Of a DNA stretch of 6,407 nucleotides, positions 1 through 6,407 are shown piece after piece. Source of the stretch: Flavobacteriaceae bacterium (lineage in GTDB: Bacteria; Bacteroidota; Bacteroidia; Flavobacteriales; Flavobacteriaceae); contig JAUYUF010000263.1 of assembly GCA_030694835.1 (NCBI GenBank), positions 1 through 6,407 of the forward strand. Reading direction: 5' to 3'. Positions within the stretch are counted from its first letter, which is position 1. Every line of letters starts with the position of its first letter. The translations under genes and the position numbers were made by a program. Below the pieces are notes generated by a model. The model saw nothing but the letters and a program-made list of their open reading frames with translations, was not told the origin of the DNA and did no database searches.

Positions 1-637
1 ACACTTTAACATCGAGTGTTTCGCCTCCTAATTTCATTTTTTTAGTCAATTGAATATCTGCATCGCTGGGTTTTGTATTTCCAGAAGGATGATTATGACA
101 TAAAATTATTGCAGTACTATTAATTTCAACAGCTTTCTTAAAAACCAATCGAACATCAACTACAGTTCCCGTTAATCCGCCAGAACTTAACTGACTCTTA
201 TGCAAAACTTTATTTGAATTGTTTAAGTAAACAATCCAAAATTCTTCAGTCGCTATTTCACCAATCAGAGGTTGCATAATATCAAAAATGGCTTTGCTAC
301 TTGTAATTTTTGGCAATTCCATAGCTTCTTCTAAACGCCTACGACGTCCTAATTCTAAAGCAGTAATTATTGAAATAGCCTTCGCTTCACCAATTCCTTT
401 AAATTTTATCAAATCAGTTACTGATAACTTACCTAAAGCACTTAAATTATTGTTGATACTTGCTAAAATATGTTTAGATAACTCAACAGCACTTTCGTTC
501 CTAGAGCCTGAACCTATTAATATTGCGATGAGTTCGGCATCAGAAAGAGCCTGTTTTCCTTTAGAAAGTAATTTTTCTCGCGGACGATCATCTTCTGCCC
601 ATGATTTAATGGAAAATGAGTTTTTTGAATAATTCAT
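1..637 (-). CDS. radC: RadC family JAMM-domain protein, 3' end cut by window edge
   Basis: Reading the minus strand from the ATG at 637-635 gives an open frame of 212 codons plus one base that runs off the left edge without a stop. The N-terminal third (about residues 10-100) has the usual RadC start, with a DRPREKLL segment near residues 17-24 and a helix-hairpin-helix core FKGIGEAKA at about 79-87. The C-terminal part is the JAMM/MPN+ domain: H181-N-H183-P-S-G, followed by D194, fits the zinc-binding HxHx10D pattern, with a candidate catalytic Glu at 131 or 132. Family members are usually about 225-230 residues, so only about 15-20 residues should be missing. The family is named for DNA repair, but the original radC phenotype in E. 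coli was traced to recG, so its molecular role is unsettled. The gene is divergent from trkA. There is no Shine-Dalgarno sequence before the start, as is common in Bacteroidota. Confidence 0.93.
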   Translation of the reverse strand, partial: MNYSKNSFSIKSWAEDDRPREKLLSKGKQALSDAELIAILIGSGSRNESAVELSKHILASINNNLSALGKLSVTDLIKFKGIGEAKAISIITALELGRRRRLEEAMELPKITSSKAIFDIMQPLIGEIATEEFWIVYLNNSNKVLHKSQLSSGGLTGTVVDVRLVFKKAVEINSTAIILCHNHPSGNTKPSDADIQLTKKMKLGGETLDVKV

Positions 638-654
638 AAAAAAGCAATTTTTAT

Positions 655-662
655 CAAATTTA
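655..662 (-). promoter_or_regulatory. Candidate -7 box for radC
   Basis: On the minus strand this reads TAAATTTG, an exact match to the Bacteroidota -7 consensus TAnnTTTG. It lies 17 bp upstream of the radC ATG, which would give a leader of roughly 12 nt. I see no convincing TTTG -33 box at the usual spacing, so in such AT-rich DNA this could be chance. Confidence 0.3.
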
Positions 663-685
663 AAATAATATCGTTAAAACTATTT

Positions 686-693
686 TATATTTG
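686..693 (+). promoter_or_regulatory. Candidate -7 box for the trkA-trkH operon
   Basis: TATATTTG matches the Bacteroidota -7 consensus TAnnTTTG exactly. It lies about 104 bp upstream of the trkA ATG, predicting a leader close to 100 nt. No good TTG/TTTG -33 box sits 17-23 bp further upstream, so support is partial. The rest of the 638-796 gap is AT-rich, and I see no structured leader or small gene in it. Confidence 0.35.
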
Positions 694-796
694 CATCAAA
701 TTATACAACAGATAGAATTTATTTAGTTAAAATATTGATACTAAAGTAGATTTATAATTTAAGCATTCTATTTTGACCTTATAAAAATATATACTG

Positions 797-2143
797 ATGA
801 AAATAATTATTGCGGGAGCAGGAGATGTAGGATTTCACTTAGCTAAATTATTATCTTATGAATCGCAAGATATTTACATCATTGATAAAAGTGGTGAGAA
901 ATTAAATTATGTAAGTACACATTTAGATGTTATTACCATAAAAGGCGACGCCACTTCACCTAAACTTTTAATAGAGAATAAAATACATGAAGCTGATATT
1001 TTTTTAGCTGTTACAGACTCTCCTGAAGTCAATTTTACCATTGCAGTTTTAGGAAAAAAATTAGGAGCAAAAAAAACAATTGCTCGAATTACAAATCCAG
1101 AATTTTTAAATAACGATGTTATTAATTTTGTTGAATTAGGTTTAGATTCTGTCATTTCTCCCGAAGAATTAGCAGCAAATGAAATCAAAATGTTGGTTAG
1201 ACAATCTGCATTTAATGATTCAATTGAATTTGAAAATGGCTCTTTATTTATTCTAGGCGGAATTTTAAGTGAAACTTCCCCTTTAATAAATCTTTCTGTT
1301 CAAGAAGCTAAATTACAATTTTCTGACATTGAATTTATTACCATTGCAATTAAATCTGGAAAAACTAAAGAGACAATCATTCCTAGAGGAAATACTGTTT
1401 TTAATGCTTTCGATCAAGTATATTTTTCAACAACTGCTGACAGTCATCATAAATTACATAAACTCATTGGAAAAGAGCATCACAACGTAAAAGATATTAT
1501 GATATTGGGAGGTAGCCGAATTGGTGAAAAATCGGCACGAAATTTAAGTTTAGAAAACTTTAATATCAAACTTATTGAATCTAATAAAGAACGTGCTTTT
1601 GAGTTGGCTGAAAAGCTTCCAAATGTATTAGTAATACGTGGTGATGGAAGAAATGTTGATTTACTGGAAGAAGAAAACATTGCAGAAATGGATGTTTTTA
1701 TAGCAGTTACTGGCAACTCAGAAACTAATATCATTTCTAGCTTAGTTGCCAAATCAAGAGGTGTTAAAAAAACTATTGCTTTAGTTGAAAATATGGAATA
1801 TATCCACATATCTCAAACTATTGGAATTGATACGCTCATCAATAAAAAATTATTGGCTGCAAGCAGTATTTTCAAACATATTAGAACAGGAAACGTTTTA
1901 GCATTGGCAAATTTACACAATATAGATGCAGAAGTTATTGAATTTGAAGTCCTTAGCAATTCTATCATCGCCAATAAACAAATTAAAGACCTCAGCATAA
2001 CATCTAAAGCTGTTTTTGGAGGAGCCATCAGAAATGGAAAACCAATGATGACTTTTGGCGATTTTCAATTGCAAGCCAAAGATAAAATCATTGTTTTCTG
2101 TCTTCCGGAAGCTATACCAGAATTAGAAAAATTGTTTAAATAA
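797..2143 (+). CDS. trkA: Trk potassium uptake system, NAD-binding regulatory subunit TrkA
   Basis: TrkA is the soluble cytosolic subunit that binds nucleotides and gates the TrkH K+ channel at the inner membrane. The 448-residue product has the full duplicated layout (RCK_N, RCK_C, RCK_N, RCK_C), matching the usual family length of about 450. The first Rossmann domain (about 1-125) carries GAGDVG at 7-12, an acidic D30 at the end of the second strand and GDAT at 50-53. The first RCK_C domain lies at about 145-225. The second Rossmann domain (about 232-350) carries GGSRIG at 238-243, E261 as the acidic residue and RGDG at 281-284. The second RCK_C domain closes the protein at about 370-448. 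The ATG at 797 is the natural start because the glycine motif follows immediately. There is no Shine-Dalgarno sequence, only A/T-rich DNA. trkH begins 3 bp after the stop, so the two genes are almost surely cotranscribed. Confidence 0.96.
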   Translation: MKIIIAGAGDVGFHLAKLLSYESQDIYIIDKSGEKLNYVSTHLDVITIKGDATSPKLLIENKIHEADIFLAVTDSPEVNFTIAVLGKKLGAKKTIARITNPEFLNNDVINFVELGLDSVISPEELAANEIKMLVRQSAFNDSIEFENGSLFILGGILSETSPLINLSVQEAKLQFSDIEFITIAIKSGKTKETIIPRGNTVFNAFDQVYFSTTADSHHKLHKLIGKEHHNVKDIMILGGSRIGEKSARNLSLENFNIKLIESNKERAFELAEKLPNVLVIRGDGRNVDLLEEENIAEMDVFIAVTGNSETNIISSLVAKSRGVKKTIALVENMEYIHISQTIGIDTLINKKLLAASSIFKHIRTGNVLALANLHNIDAEVIEFEVLSNSIIANKQIKDLSITSKAVFGGAIRNGKPMMTFGDFQLQAKDKIIVFCLPEAIPELEKLFK

Positions 2144-2146
2144 CCC

Positions 2147-3646
2147 ATGAAGAGTCTGAATTTTAAAATTATTTTAAGCATTCTCGGCTTGGCAACCATG
2201 TTAAACGGACTTTTCATGCTTTTGGCGATTCCTTTTAGTATTTATCATCAAGAAAAAGCTGCCAACGGCATTTTAACTGCGGGGATTCTTACCATATTTT
2301 TTGGCTTTTTACTCTGGTTTTTCAATCGAAAGGCATCCAAAAATTTAGGTAAAAAAGAAGGTTATATGATTGTAACTTTTGGATGGATCTTATTAGCTTT
2401 AACAGGAACTTTACCTTATCTATTCACCAATTCGATTCATACTTTTACCGATGCCTTTTTTGAAACCATGTCGGGTTATTCAACAACAGGCGCCTCTATT
2501 GTTAACAATATTGAATCACTTCCTAAAGGAATTTTATTTTGGAGAAGTGCTACTCATTGGATTGGCGGAATGGGAATTATTGTACTCACCATCGCCATTT
2601 TACCTTTATTAGGAATTGGCGGAATGCAGTTATTTATGGCTGAAGTACCCGGAATTACTTATGACAAATTACATCCGCGAATTACAGAAACTGCCAAACG
2701 ATTGTGGTTGATTTATTTCGGATTGACCATAGCAGAATTTTTATTGTTAAAATTAGCCGGAATGACCTGGTTTGATGCGATTAATCACGCCATGTCAACG
2801 ATGAGTACCGGTGGATTTTCAACTAAAAATGCCAGTTTAGCGCATTGGAATCACGCACCTTTAATACAATATATTGTTATTTTCTTTATGTTCGTGGCGG
2901 GTACTAATTTTGTGTTGACTTATTTTATGCTGAAAGGCAATTTTAAAAAAATAGTTAATAATGAGGAGTTTAAATATTATTTGACAGGACTCATCGGTAT
3001 TTCTTTTATAGTAACAATACTCATTCTGTTCTATCAAGATCCGAATCTAAAAACGACTATTATTGATTTAAAACCATTTGGTGAAGTTGAAAGTGCCATA
3101 AGGCATGCTTTATTTCAAGTAGTTGCAATTTTAACAACTACAGGATTTGTTAGCGCAGATTATACCATGTGGAATTCATTAGCAACAATTCTAATTTTTT
3201 CATTATTTCTAATTGGAGGTTCTGCAGGGTCTACTGCTGGAGGAATAAAAATAGTGAGACATATTATCATTATTAAAAATAGTTTGTTAGAAATTAAAAA
3301 ACTATTACATCCAAATGCCATTATTAGAGTTCGTTATGATGGAAAATCAATACATCAACATATAGTTTTTAACATTCTTTCATTTTTTGTTTTATATATG
3401 TTAATTTTTATTTTAGGATCTATAATACTTACTTTTTTTGGATTAGATTTTATATCGGCAATGAGCGCAACAGCATCATCACTTAGTAATGTTGGTCCAG
3501 CATTGGGAAGTGTTAGTCCGGTTAATAATTACGCCCATTTATCTGATCACGCAAAATTGTTTTGCTCTTTCTTGATGTTAATAGGACGACTTGAACTATT
3601 TACAGTTCTAGTATTATTTACACCCTATTTTTGGAAGAAGAATTAA
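2147..3646 (+). CDS. trkH: Trk potassium uptake system, membrane channel subunit TrkH
   Basis: TrkH is the K+-translocating integral inner-membrane subunit and assembles with TrkA. The 499-residue product is hydrophobic throughout and shows the four membrane-pore-membrane repeats of the TrkH/KtrB superfamily. The four selectivity-filter loops are visible: YSTTGAS with G115, STGGFST with G222-G223, LTTTGF with G333 and SNVGPA with G450. The loop GGSAGSTAGG at 357-366, followed by IKIVR ending in R371, is the glycine-rich intramembrane loop that helps gate the pore. The C-terminal GRLELF at 480-485 is also typical. Length is normal for TrkH (about 480-500), and the extra N-terminal helix pair of TrkH, as opposed to the shorter KtrB, is present. 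The ATG lies 3 bp after the trkA stop, which suggests translational coupling. The TAA stop overlaps the stop of the convergent mpl gene. Confidence 0.96.
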   Translation: MKSLNFKIILSILGLATMLNGLFMLLAIPFSIYHQEKAANGILTAGILTIFFGFLLWFFNRKASKNLGKKEGYMIVTFGWILLALTGTLPYLFTNSIHTFTDAFFETMSGYSTTGASIVNNIESLPKGILFWRSATHWIGGMGIIVLTIAILPLLGIGGMQLFMAEVPGITYDKLHPRITETAKRLWLIYFGLTIAEFLLLKLAGMTWFDAINHAMSTMSTGGFSTKNASLAHWNHAPLIQYIVIFFMFVAGTNFVLTYFMLKGNFKKIVNNEEFKYYLTGLIGISFIVTILILFYQDPNLKTTIIDLKPFGEVESAIRHALFQVVAILTTTGFVSADYTMWNSLATILIFSLFLIGGSAGSTAGGIKIVRHIIIIKNSLLEIKKLLHPNAIIRVRYDGKSIHQHIVFNILSFFVLYMLIFILGSIILTFFGLDFISAMSATASSLSNVGPALGSVSPVNNYAHLSDHAKLFCSFLMLIGRLELFTVLVLFTPYFWKKN

Positions 3647-5001
3647 TCTTTCATTTTTGACTTTAATTCCTCAAAATCTAAATTTCCGTAATTACCGGAA
3701 CTCATCATCAGTAAAGCTGAATTGTTAAAATCTAAAGAAAATAAATACTGTTTAAAATCTATAGGATTTGTAAACACCACCAAATCATCTCTTTTAAAAG
3801 CTAATTTGATTTGATTTTCAGAGATAGATTCTAACCTTTTTATAGCAACTGCATCGGGTGAATAAAATACAATGGCAACATCTGCACTATCCAACGCATT
3901 TTCATATTCTTTTAGGAACACAGCATTTAAGCTACTATAAGTATGTAATTCTAAACAAGCAATTAATTGTTTTTGTACATACTGTTCTTTTACGGATTGT
4001 GTTGTTGCTTTAACTTTGGAGGGCGAATGTGCAAAATCTTTAAACAATACATTTTTAGTTGTTTCATACATTTTTTCCAAGCGTTTACTTGCTCCTTTAA
4101 AAGAGGAAATGGCCTCATAAAAATCTTCTTCACCAATTCCCATATGCAAACATATCCATCTTGCTCCTTCTAAATTTTGTAAATTATGATGTCCAAAAAT
4201 GGCTAATGGTATTTTTCCTAAAGAAGTGTCAAGTATTGTCTTTTCGTTTTCAATACTATACTTTGGAGTTTTATAGGGAAATTTTTTAATGGTATGGGTT
4301 GATTTATTCACTAATTTCACGATTGCTTCATCCTCTTCATTATAAATTAAAGCGCCACCTTCTGTCATACTTTCGATAAAAATCTCAAACTGCTCTACAT
4401 AAATTTCGAAAGTGGGAAATACGTTGATATGATCCCAAGCAATACCACTTAACAACGCAATATTAGGTTTATATAAATGAAATTTAGGACGTAAATCAAT
4501 TGGTGACGTTAAATATTCATCTCCTTCTAAAACCACAAATTCATTTTCTTTAGTCAAATGAACCATAGTATCAAAACCTTCTAACTGAGCTCCAACCATA
4601 AAGTCAACGGGTTGATGATGATAATTCATCACATGTAAAATCATAGAAGTAATTGTTGTTTTTCCATGTGACCCACCAATTACAACTCTCGTTTTATCTT
4701 TTGATTGTTCGTACAAAAACTCAGGATAAGAATAGATTTTTAAACCTAAACTCTGTGCTTTCAACAATTCTGGATTATCTTCTTTAGCATGCATTCCTAA
4801 AATTATAGCTCCCAAATCTGAAGTTATTTTACTAGGAAACCAACCCATTTCTTCAGGTAGCAATCCATGATTTGCTAATCTAGATTTTGAAGGTTCAAAA
4901 ATAGCATCATCACTTCCTGTTATTTGAAATCCTTTGTGATGAAGTGCTAAGGCTAAATTGTGCATCGCACTTCCTCCTATGGCAATAAAATGAATTCGCA
5001 T
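3643..5001 (-). CDS. mpl: Mpl-type Mur ligase: UDP-MurNAc:L-Ala-gamma-D-Glu-meso-DAP ligase (murein recycling)
   Basis: Mpl enzymes join recycled murein tripeptide to UDP-MurNAc in the cytosol using ATP, bypassing MurC, MurD and MurE. I chose the ATG at 5001-4999 (452 residues) because MRIHFIAIGG starts right at the first Rossmann strand; an in-frame ATG at 5034 would add 11 unrelated residues. Visible parts in order are the Rossmann N-domain (1-100) with IGGSAMHN, the ATP P-loop GGSHGKTT at 109-116, the Mg-binding segment LEGDEY at 158-163, GHHNLQN at 270-276, KRLE at 306-309, and the C-terminal domain with KDFAHSP at 321-327 and ELHTYSS at 351-357. DFAHxP and the ELHTYSS region fit Mpl better than MurC, but MurC is the close alternative and many flavobacterial copies carry vague names such as peptidoglycan synthetase. 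The gene stands outside any visible mur cluster. It is convergent with trkH and divergent from kdsA. Confidence 0.85.
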   Translation of the reverse strand: MRIHFIAIGGSAMHNLALALHHKGFQITGSDDAIFEPSKSRLANHGLLPEEMGWFPSKITSDLGAIILGMHAKEDNPELLKAQSLGLKIYSYPEFLYEQSKDKTRVVIGGSHGKTTITSMILHVMNYHHQPVDFMVGAQLEGFDTMVHLTKENEFVVLEGDEYLTSPIDLRPKFHLYKPNIALLSGIAWDHINVFPTFEIYVEQFEIFIESMTEGGALIYNEEDEAIVKLVNKSTHTIKKFPYKTPKYSIENEKTILDTSLGKIPLAIFGHHNLQNLEGARWICLHMGIGEEDFYEAISSFKGASKRLEKMYETTKNVLFKDFAHSPSKVKATTQSVKEQYVQKQLIACLELHTYSSLNAVFLKEYENALDSADVAIVFYSPDAVAIKRLESISENQIKLAFKRDDLVVFTNPIDFKQYLFSLDFNNSALLMMSSGNYGNLDFEELKSKMKD

Positions 5002-5031
5002 AAAATATAGTTTGTTGATGGTAAAAATAAT

Positions 5032-5057
5032 CAAACTATTGAGATGACGCGTTTCAA
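5032..5057 (-). promoter_or_regulatory. Candidate promoter for mpl
   Basis: On the minus strand a TTG (5057-5055) is followed after 16 bp by TAGTTTG (5038-5032), which is one base short of the TAnnTTTG consensus. This would start transcripts roughly 25 nt before the chosen mpl ATG at 5001. Such a start would lie downstream of the alternative ATG at 5034, which supports the shorter protein. The match is imperfect. Confidence 0.28.
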
Positions 5058-5079
5058 TTTTTAAAAAATCTGAAGTTGA

Positions 5080-5093
5080 TTTGTTTAAACAAA
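5080..5093. repeat. Perfect 14-bp palindrome between mpl and kdsA
   Basis: TTTGTTTAAACAAA is identical to its own reverse complement. It sits in the 130-bp divergent region between mpl and kdsA, 38 bp upstream of the kdsA ATG. Each end presents a TTTG, pointing toward kdsA on the plus strand and toward mpl on the minus strand, so it could supply a -33 element or be an operator for a dimeric regulator. Its function is inferred only. Confidence 0.5.
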
Positions 5094-5116
5094 CCCCAAA
5101 TTAATTTGTATTTTTG
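5080..5116 (+). promoter_or_regulatory. Candidate kdsA promoter with TAnnTTTG box
   Basis: TATTTTTG at 5109-5116 matches the Bacteroidota -7 consensus exactly and ends 15 bp before the kdsA ATG. The nearest TTTG -33 candidate (5080-5083) is 25 bp upstream of it, longer than usual. An overlapping alternative, TTAATTTG at 5101-5108, has one mismatch but sits 17 bp from the same TTTG. Either would give a very short leader. The exact box remains ambiguous. Confidence 0.42.
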
Positions 5117-5131
5117 TCAAAAACTTATTCT

Positions 5132-5956
5132 ATGGATTTAAATTTGATTCCTCAAATAAAACATACCAATAGCGGAAACTTTTTCTTATTAGCTGGACCC
5201 TGTGCAATTGAAGGTGAAGAAATGGCAATGCGCATTGCAGAACATTTGGTTAAAGTAACCGATAAATTGCAGATTCCTTTTATTTTTAAAGGTAGTTTTA
5301 AAAAAGCCAATCGATCAAGAATTGATAGTTTTACTGGAATTGGTGATGAAAAAGCCTTAAAAATATTGCGAAAAGTAAGTGAAACTTTTAAAGTTCCAAC
5401 AGTTACTGATATCCATGAGGCACAAGATGCCGCAATGGCTGCAGTATATGTTGATGTTTTACAAATCCCAGCGTTTTTAGTGCGCCAAACTGATTTGGTA
5501 ATTGCTGCAGCTAAAACTGGAAAAGTTGTCAATCTGAAAAAAGGACAATTTATGAGTCCGGGAGCCATGAAACACAGTGTTCAAAAAGTATTAGATTGTG
5601 GAAATTCTCAAGTTACTATTACAGATCGAGGAACCATGTTTGGCTATCAAGATATGATAGTTGATTTTAGAGGAATTCCGGAAATGCAACAATTTGCTCC
5701 AACTATTTTAGATGTAACACATTCTCTACAGCAACCTAACCAAGAAAGTGGTGTAACGGGTGGGAAACCTGCATTGATTGAAACCATTGCCCGCGCCGGA
5801 ATTGCAGTTGGTGTTGACGGAATATTTATAGAAACCCATTTTGATCCAGCAAACGCAAAATCTGATGGCGCCAATATGCTTCATTTAGATCATTTTGAAA
5901 AACTCATGACTAATTTAGTGGCTCTTCGAAAAGTGGTCAATACTTTTAAAAAATAA
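5132..5956 (+). CDS. kdsA: 3-deoxy-8-phosphooctulonate (Kdo-8-phosphate) synthase
   Basis: KdsA condenses phosphoenolpyruvate with D-arabinose 5-phosphate to make Kdo-8-phosphate, the committed step toward the Kdo of lipopolysaccharide, in the cytosol. I use the ATG at 5132 (274 residues, close to the usual 270-285); a TTG at 5114 in the same frame would overlap the best promoter box. The TIM-barrel motifs are complete: AGPCAIE at 21-27, KGSF followed by KKANRSR at 53-63, TDIHE at 92-96, QIPAFLVRQTDL at 111-122, KKGQF at 136-140, DRGTMFGY at 165-172, DVTHS at 194-198 and FIETH at 232-236. Cys24, His197, Glu234 and Asp245 line up with the four metal ligands of the Aquifex enzyme, so this is probably the metal-dependent type; the E. 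coli enzyme has Asn in place of the Cys. A hairpin terminator follows the stop within 10 bp. The gene looks monocistronic. Confidence 0.96.
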   Translation: MDLNLIPQIKHTNSGNFFLLAGPCAIEGEEMAMRIAEHLVKVTDKLQIPFIFKGSFKKANRSRIDSFTGIGDEKALKILRKVSETFKVPTVTDIHEAQDAAMAAVYVDVLQIPAFLVRQTDLVIAAAKTGKVVNLKKGQFMSPGAMKHSVQKVLDCGNSQVTITDRGTMFGYQDMIVDFRGIPEMQQFAPTILDVTHSLQQPNQESGVTGGKPALIETIARAGIAVGVDGIFIETHFDPANAKSDGANMLHLDHFEKLMTNLVALRKVVNTFKK

Positions 5957-5960
5957 CCAT

Positions 5961-5987
5961 AAAAAAAGCGAGTTTTCACTCGCTTTT
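5961..5987. terminator. Bidirectional intrinsic terminator between kdsA and nrdJ
   Basis: A stem of AAAAGCGAG (5964-5972) and CTCGCTTTT (5979-5987) closes a 6-base loop, TTTTCA. On the plus strand the stem runs into T4 and a pyrimidine-rich stretch, ending kdsA. On the minus strand the complement of the A7 run at 5961-5967 gives a T7 tract, ending the convergent reductase gene. It lies 4 bp after the kdsA stop and 18 bp past the reductase stop. Confidence 0.88.
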
Positions 5988-6005
5988 CTCTTCTTGGGTG
6001 ATTAA

Positions 6006-6407
6006 TTAACCACATTTGTTATAACCACAACTTTTACATTTTAAACAACCTTCTGAATAAATTAATCCCTGAGGATCTCCACATTCTGAACATTTTTTAT
6101 CGGCTGCTGCGGTACCGTCTGGAACAAATATTTTTAACGCACGCGCTAATCCATTTTTCCATGTATTGATATTTTCATCGTATAAATTTAGATTATTGAT
6201 TAACTCAATTACGTAAGTTATTGGCATTCCATGGCGTAAAACACCTGAAATTAACTTAGCATAATTCCAATATTCTTTATCAAAAGATCTTGATAAACCT
6301 TCAATCGTTACTTTATATCCATCTTTATCTACATATTGAAAATCATATCTTGATTTAGTCTCATCTTTTTTCTTAATTACATATCCAAATTCTACCCATT
6401 GCGGCAA
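6006..6407 (-). CDS. nrdJ: B12-dependent (class II) ribonucleoside-diphosphate reductase, C-terminal part only
   Basis: The visible 133 codons are the C-terminal end of a larger protein whose start lies beyond the right edge; the first visible codon is TTG in mid-protein, not a start. Class II reductases convert ribonucleotides to deoxyribonucleotides in the cytosol using adenosylcobalamin and no oxygen. Supporting features are a TSCPD-like segment (about 38-72, with LISGVLRHGMPITYVIELI as its core), then WKNGLARALK at 83-92 and VPDGT at 95-99. A cysteine tail follows with C106, C109, C121, C124, C127 and C132. The first four look like a zinc ribbon, and CGYNKCG at the very end gives the Cx4C pair that would re-reduce the active site. 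This tail and the PDGT lead-in are characteristic of the long NrdJ proteins. The catalytic barrel is outside the window, so the class call rests on the tail alone. The stop is TAA at 6008-6006, followed by the shared terminator. Confidence 0.85.
   Translation of the reverse strand: MPQWVEFGYVIKKKDETKSRYDFQYVDKDGYKVTIEGLSRSFDKEYWNYAKLISGVLRHGMPITYVIELINNLNLYDENINTWKNGLARALKIFVPDGTAAADKKCSECGDPQGLIYSEGCLKCKSCGYNKCG

Noticed and set aside
288..632. Plus-strand open frame of 114 codons at the left end
   Set aside because: It is the antisense shadow of radC, whose minus-strand frame has clear family motifs. The plus-strand protein has no recognisable feature.
636..654. AT-only inverted repeat at the radC start (ATAAAAA and TTTTTAT arms)
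   Set aside because: It has seven A/T pairs only, a weak stem, and overlaps the radC start codon. It is expected by chance in DNA this AT-rich and is not a convincing terminator.
694..796. A K+- or c-di-AMP-sensing riboswitch in the trkA leader
   Set aside because: Riboswitches control K+ transporters in some bacteria, so I looked, but this stretch is AT-rich with no strong stems or recognisable conserved blocks.
2147..3646. Apparent shift from moderately AT-rich to more AT-rich DNA within trkH
   Set aside because: By eye the second half looks richer in A/T, but membrane-protein codons explain this, the protein is intact and family-like throughout, and I could not compute a profile.
5058..5067. 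TTTTTAAAAA palindrome between mpl and kdsA
   Set aside because: It is A/T only and followed by another A, so it is a low-complexity run and not a specific site, unlike the nearby 14-mer that includes G/C pairs.
5114..5131. TTG start giving KdsA six extra residues
   Set aside because: The TTG lies inside the best -7 box, and the extra residues precede the normal KdsA N-terminus. The ATG at 5132 is preferred.
6405..6407. TTG at the right edge as a start codon for the minus-strand gene
   Set aside because: The frame is open to the window edge and the protein is clearly the tail of a much longer reductase, so this TTG is an internal leucine codon.

Overview
The window is AT-rich, ordinary chromosomal DNA that reads like a member of the Bacteroidota, most likely Flavobacteriaceae. 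The signs are low GC, start codons without Shine-Dalgarno sequences, candidate promoters of the TAnnTTTG type, a flavobacterial form of the Mpl-like Mur ligase, and Kdo synthesis, which implies an LPS-bearing Gram-negative envelope. The taxonomic assignment is an inference from protein style and promoter style. It was not checked against any database.

Layout from left to right. (1) radC on the minus strand, cut by the left edge after about 212 codons. (2) A 159-bp divergent intergenic region with promoter-like boxes for both directions. (3) trkA and trkH on the plus strand, 3 bp apart, forming a compact potassium-uptake operon. (4) An Mpl-type Mur ligase on the minus strand, convergent with trkH; the two stop codons overlap by 4 bp. 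(5) A 130-bp divergent intergenic region carrying a perfect 14-bp palindrome. (6) kdsA on the plus strand. (7) A compact hairpin that looks like a bidirectional terminator. (8) The 3' end of a B12-dependent (class II) ribonucleotide reductase gene on the minus strand, cut by the right edge.

The genes fall into four housekeeping themes. TrkA and TrkH form a two-part K+ uptake system, with a cytosolic nucleotide-binding regulator and a membrane channel. Mpl recycles murein tripeptide and KdsA makes the Kdo precursor of lipid A core, so both serve the cell envelope and are divergently transcribed from a shared region. NrdJ makes deoxyribonucleotides. RadC is a JAMM-fold protein of unsettled function.

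No stretch over 300 bp lacks a gene, and I found no mobile element, CRISPR array, tRNA or rRNA. I do not see a novel system. The items worth a second look are small: the overlapping convergent stops, the palindrome between mpl and kdsA, the metal-ligand signature of KdsA, and the two-way terminator.
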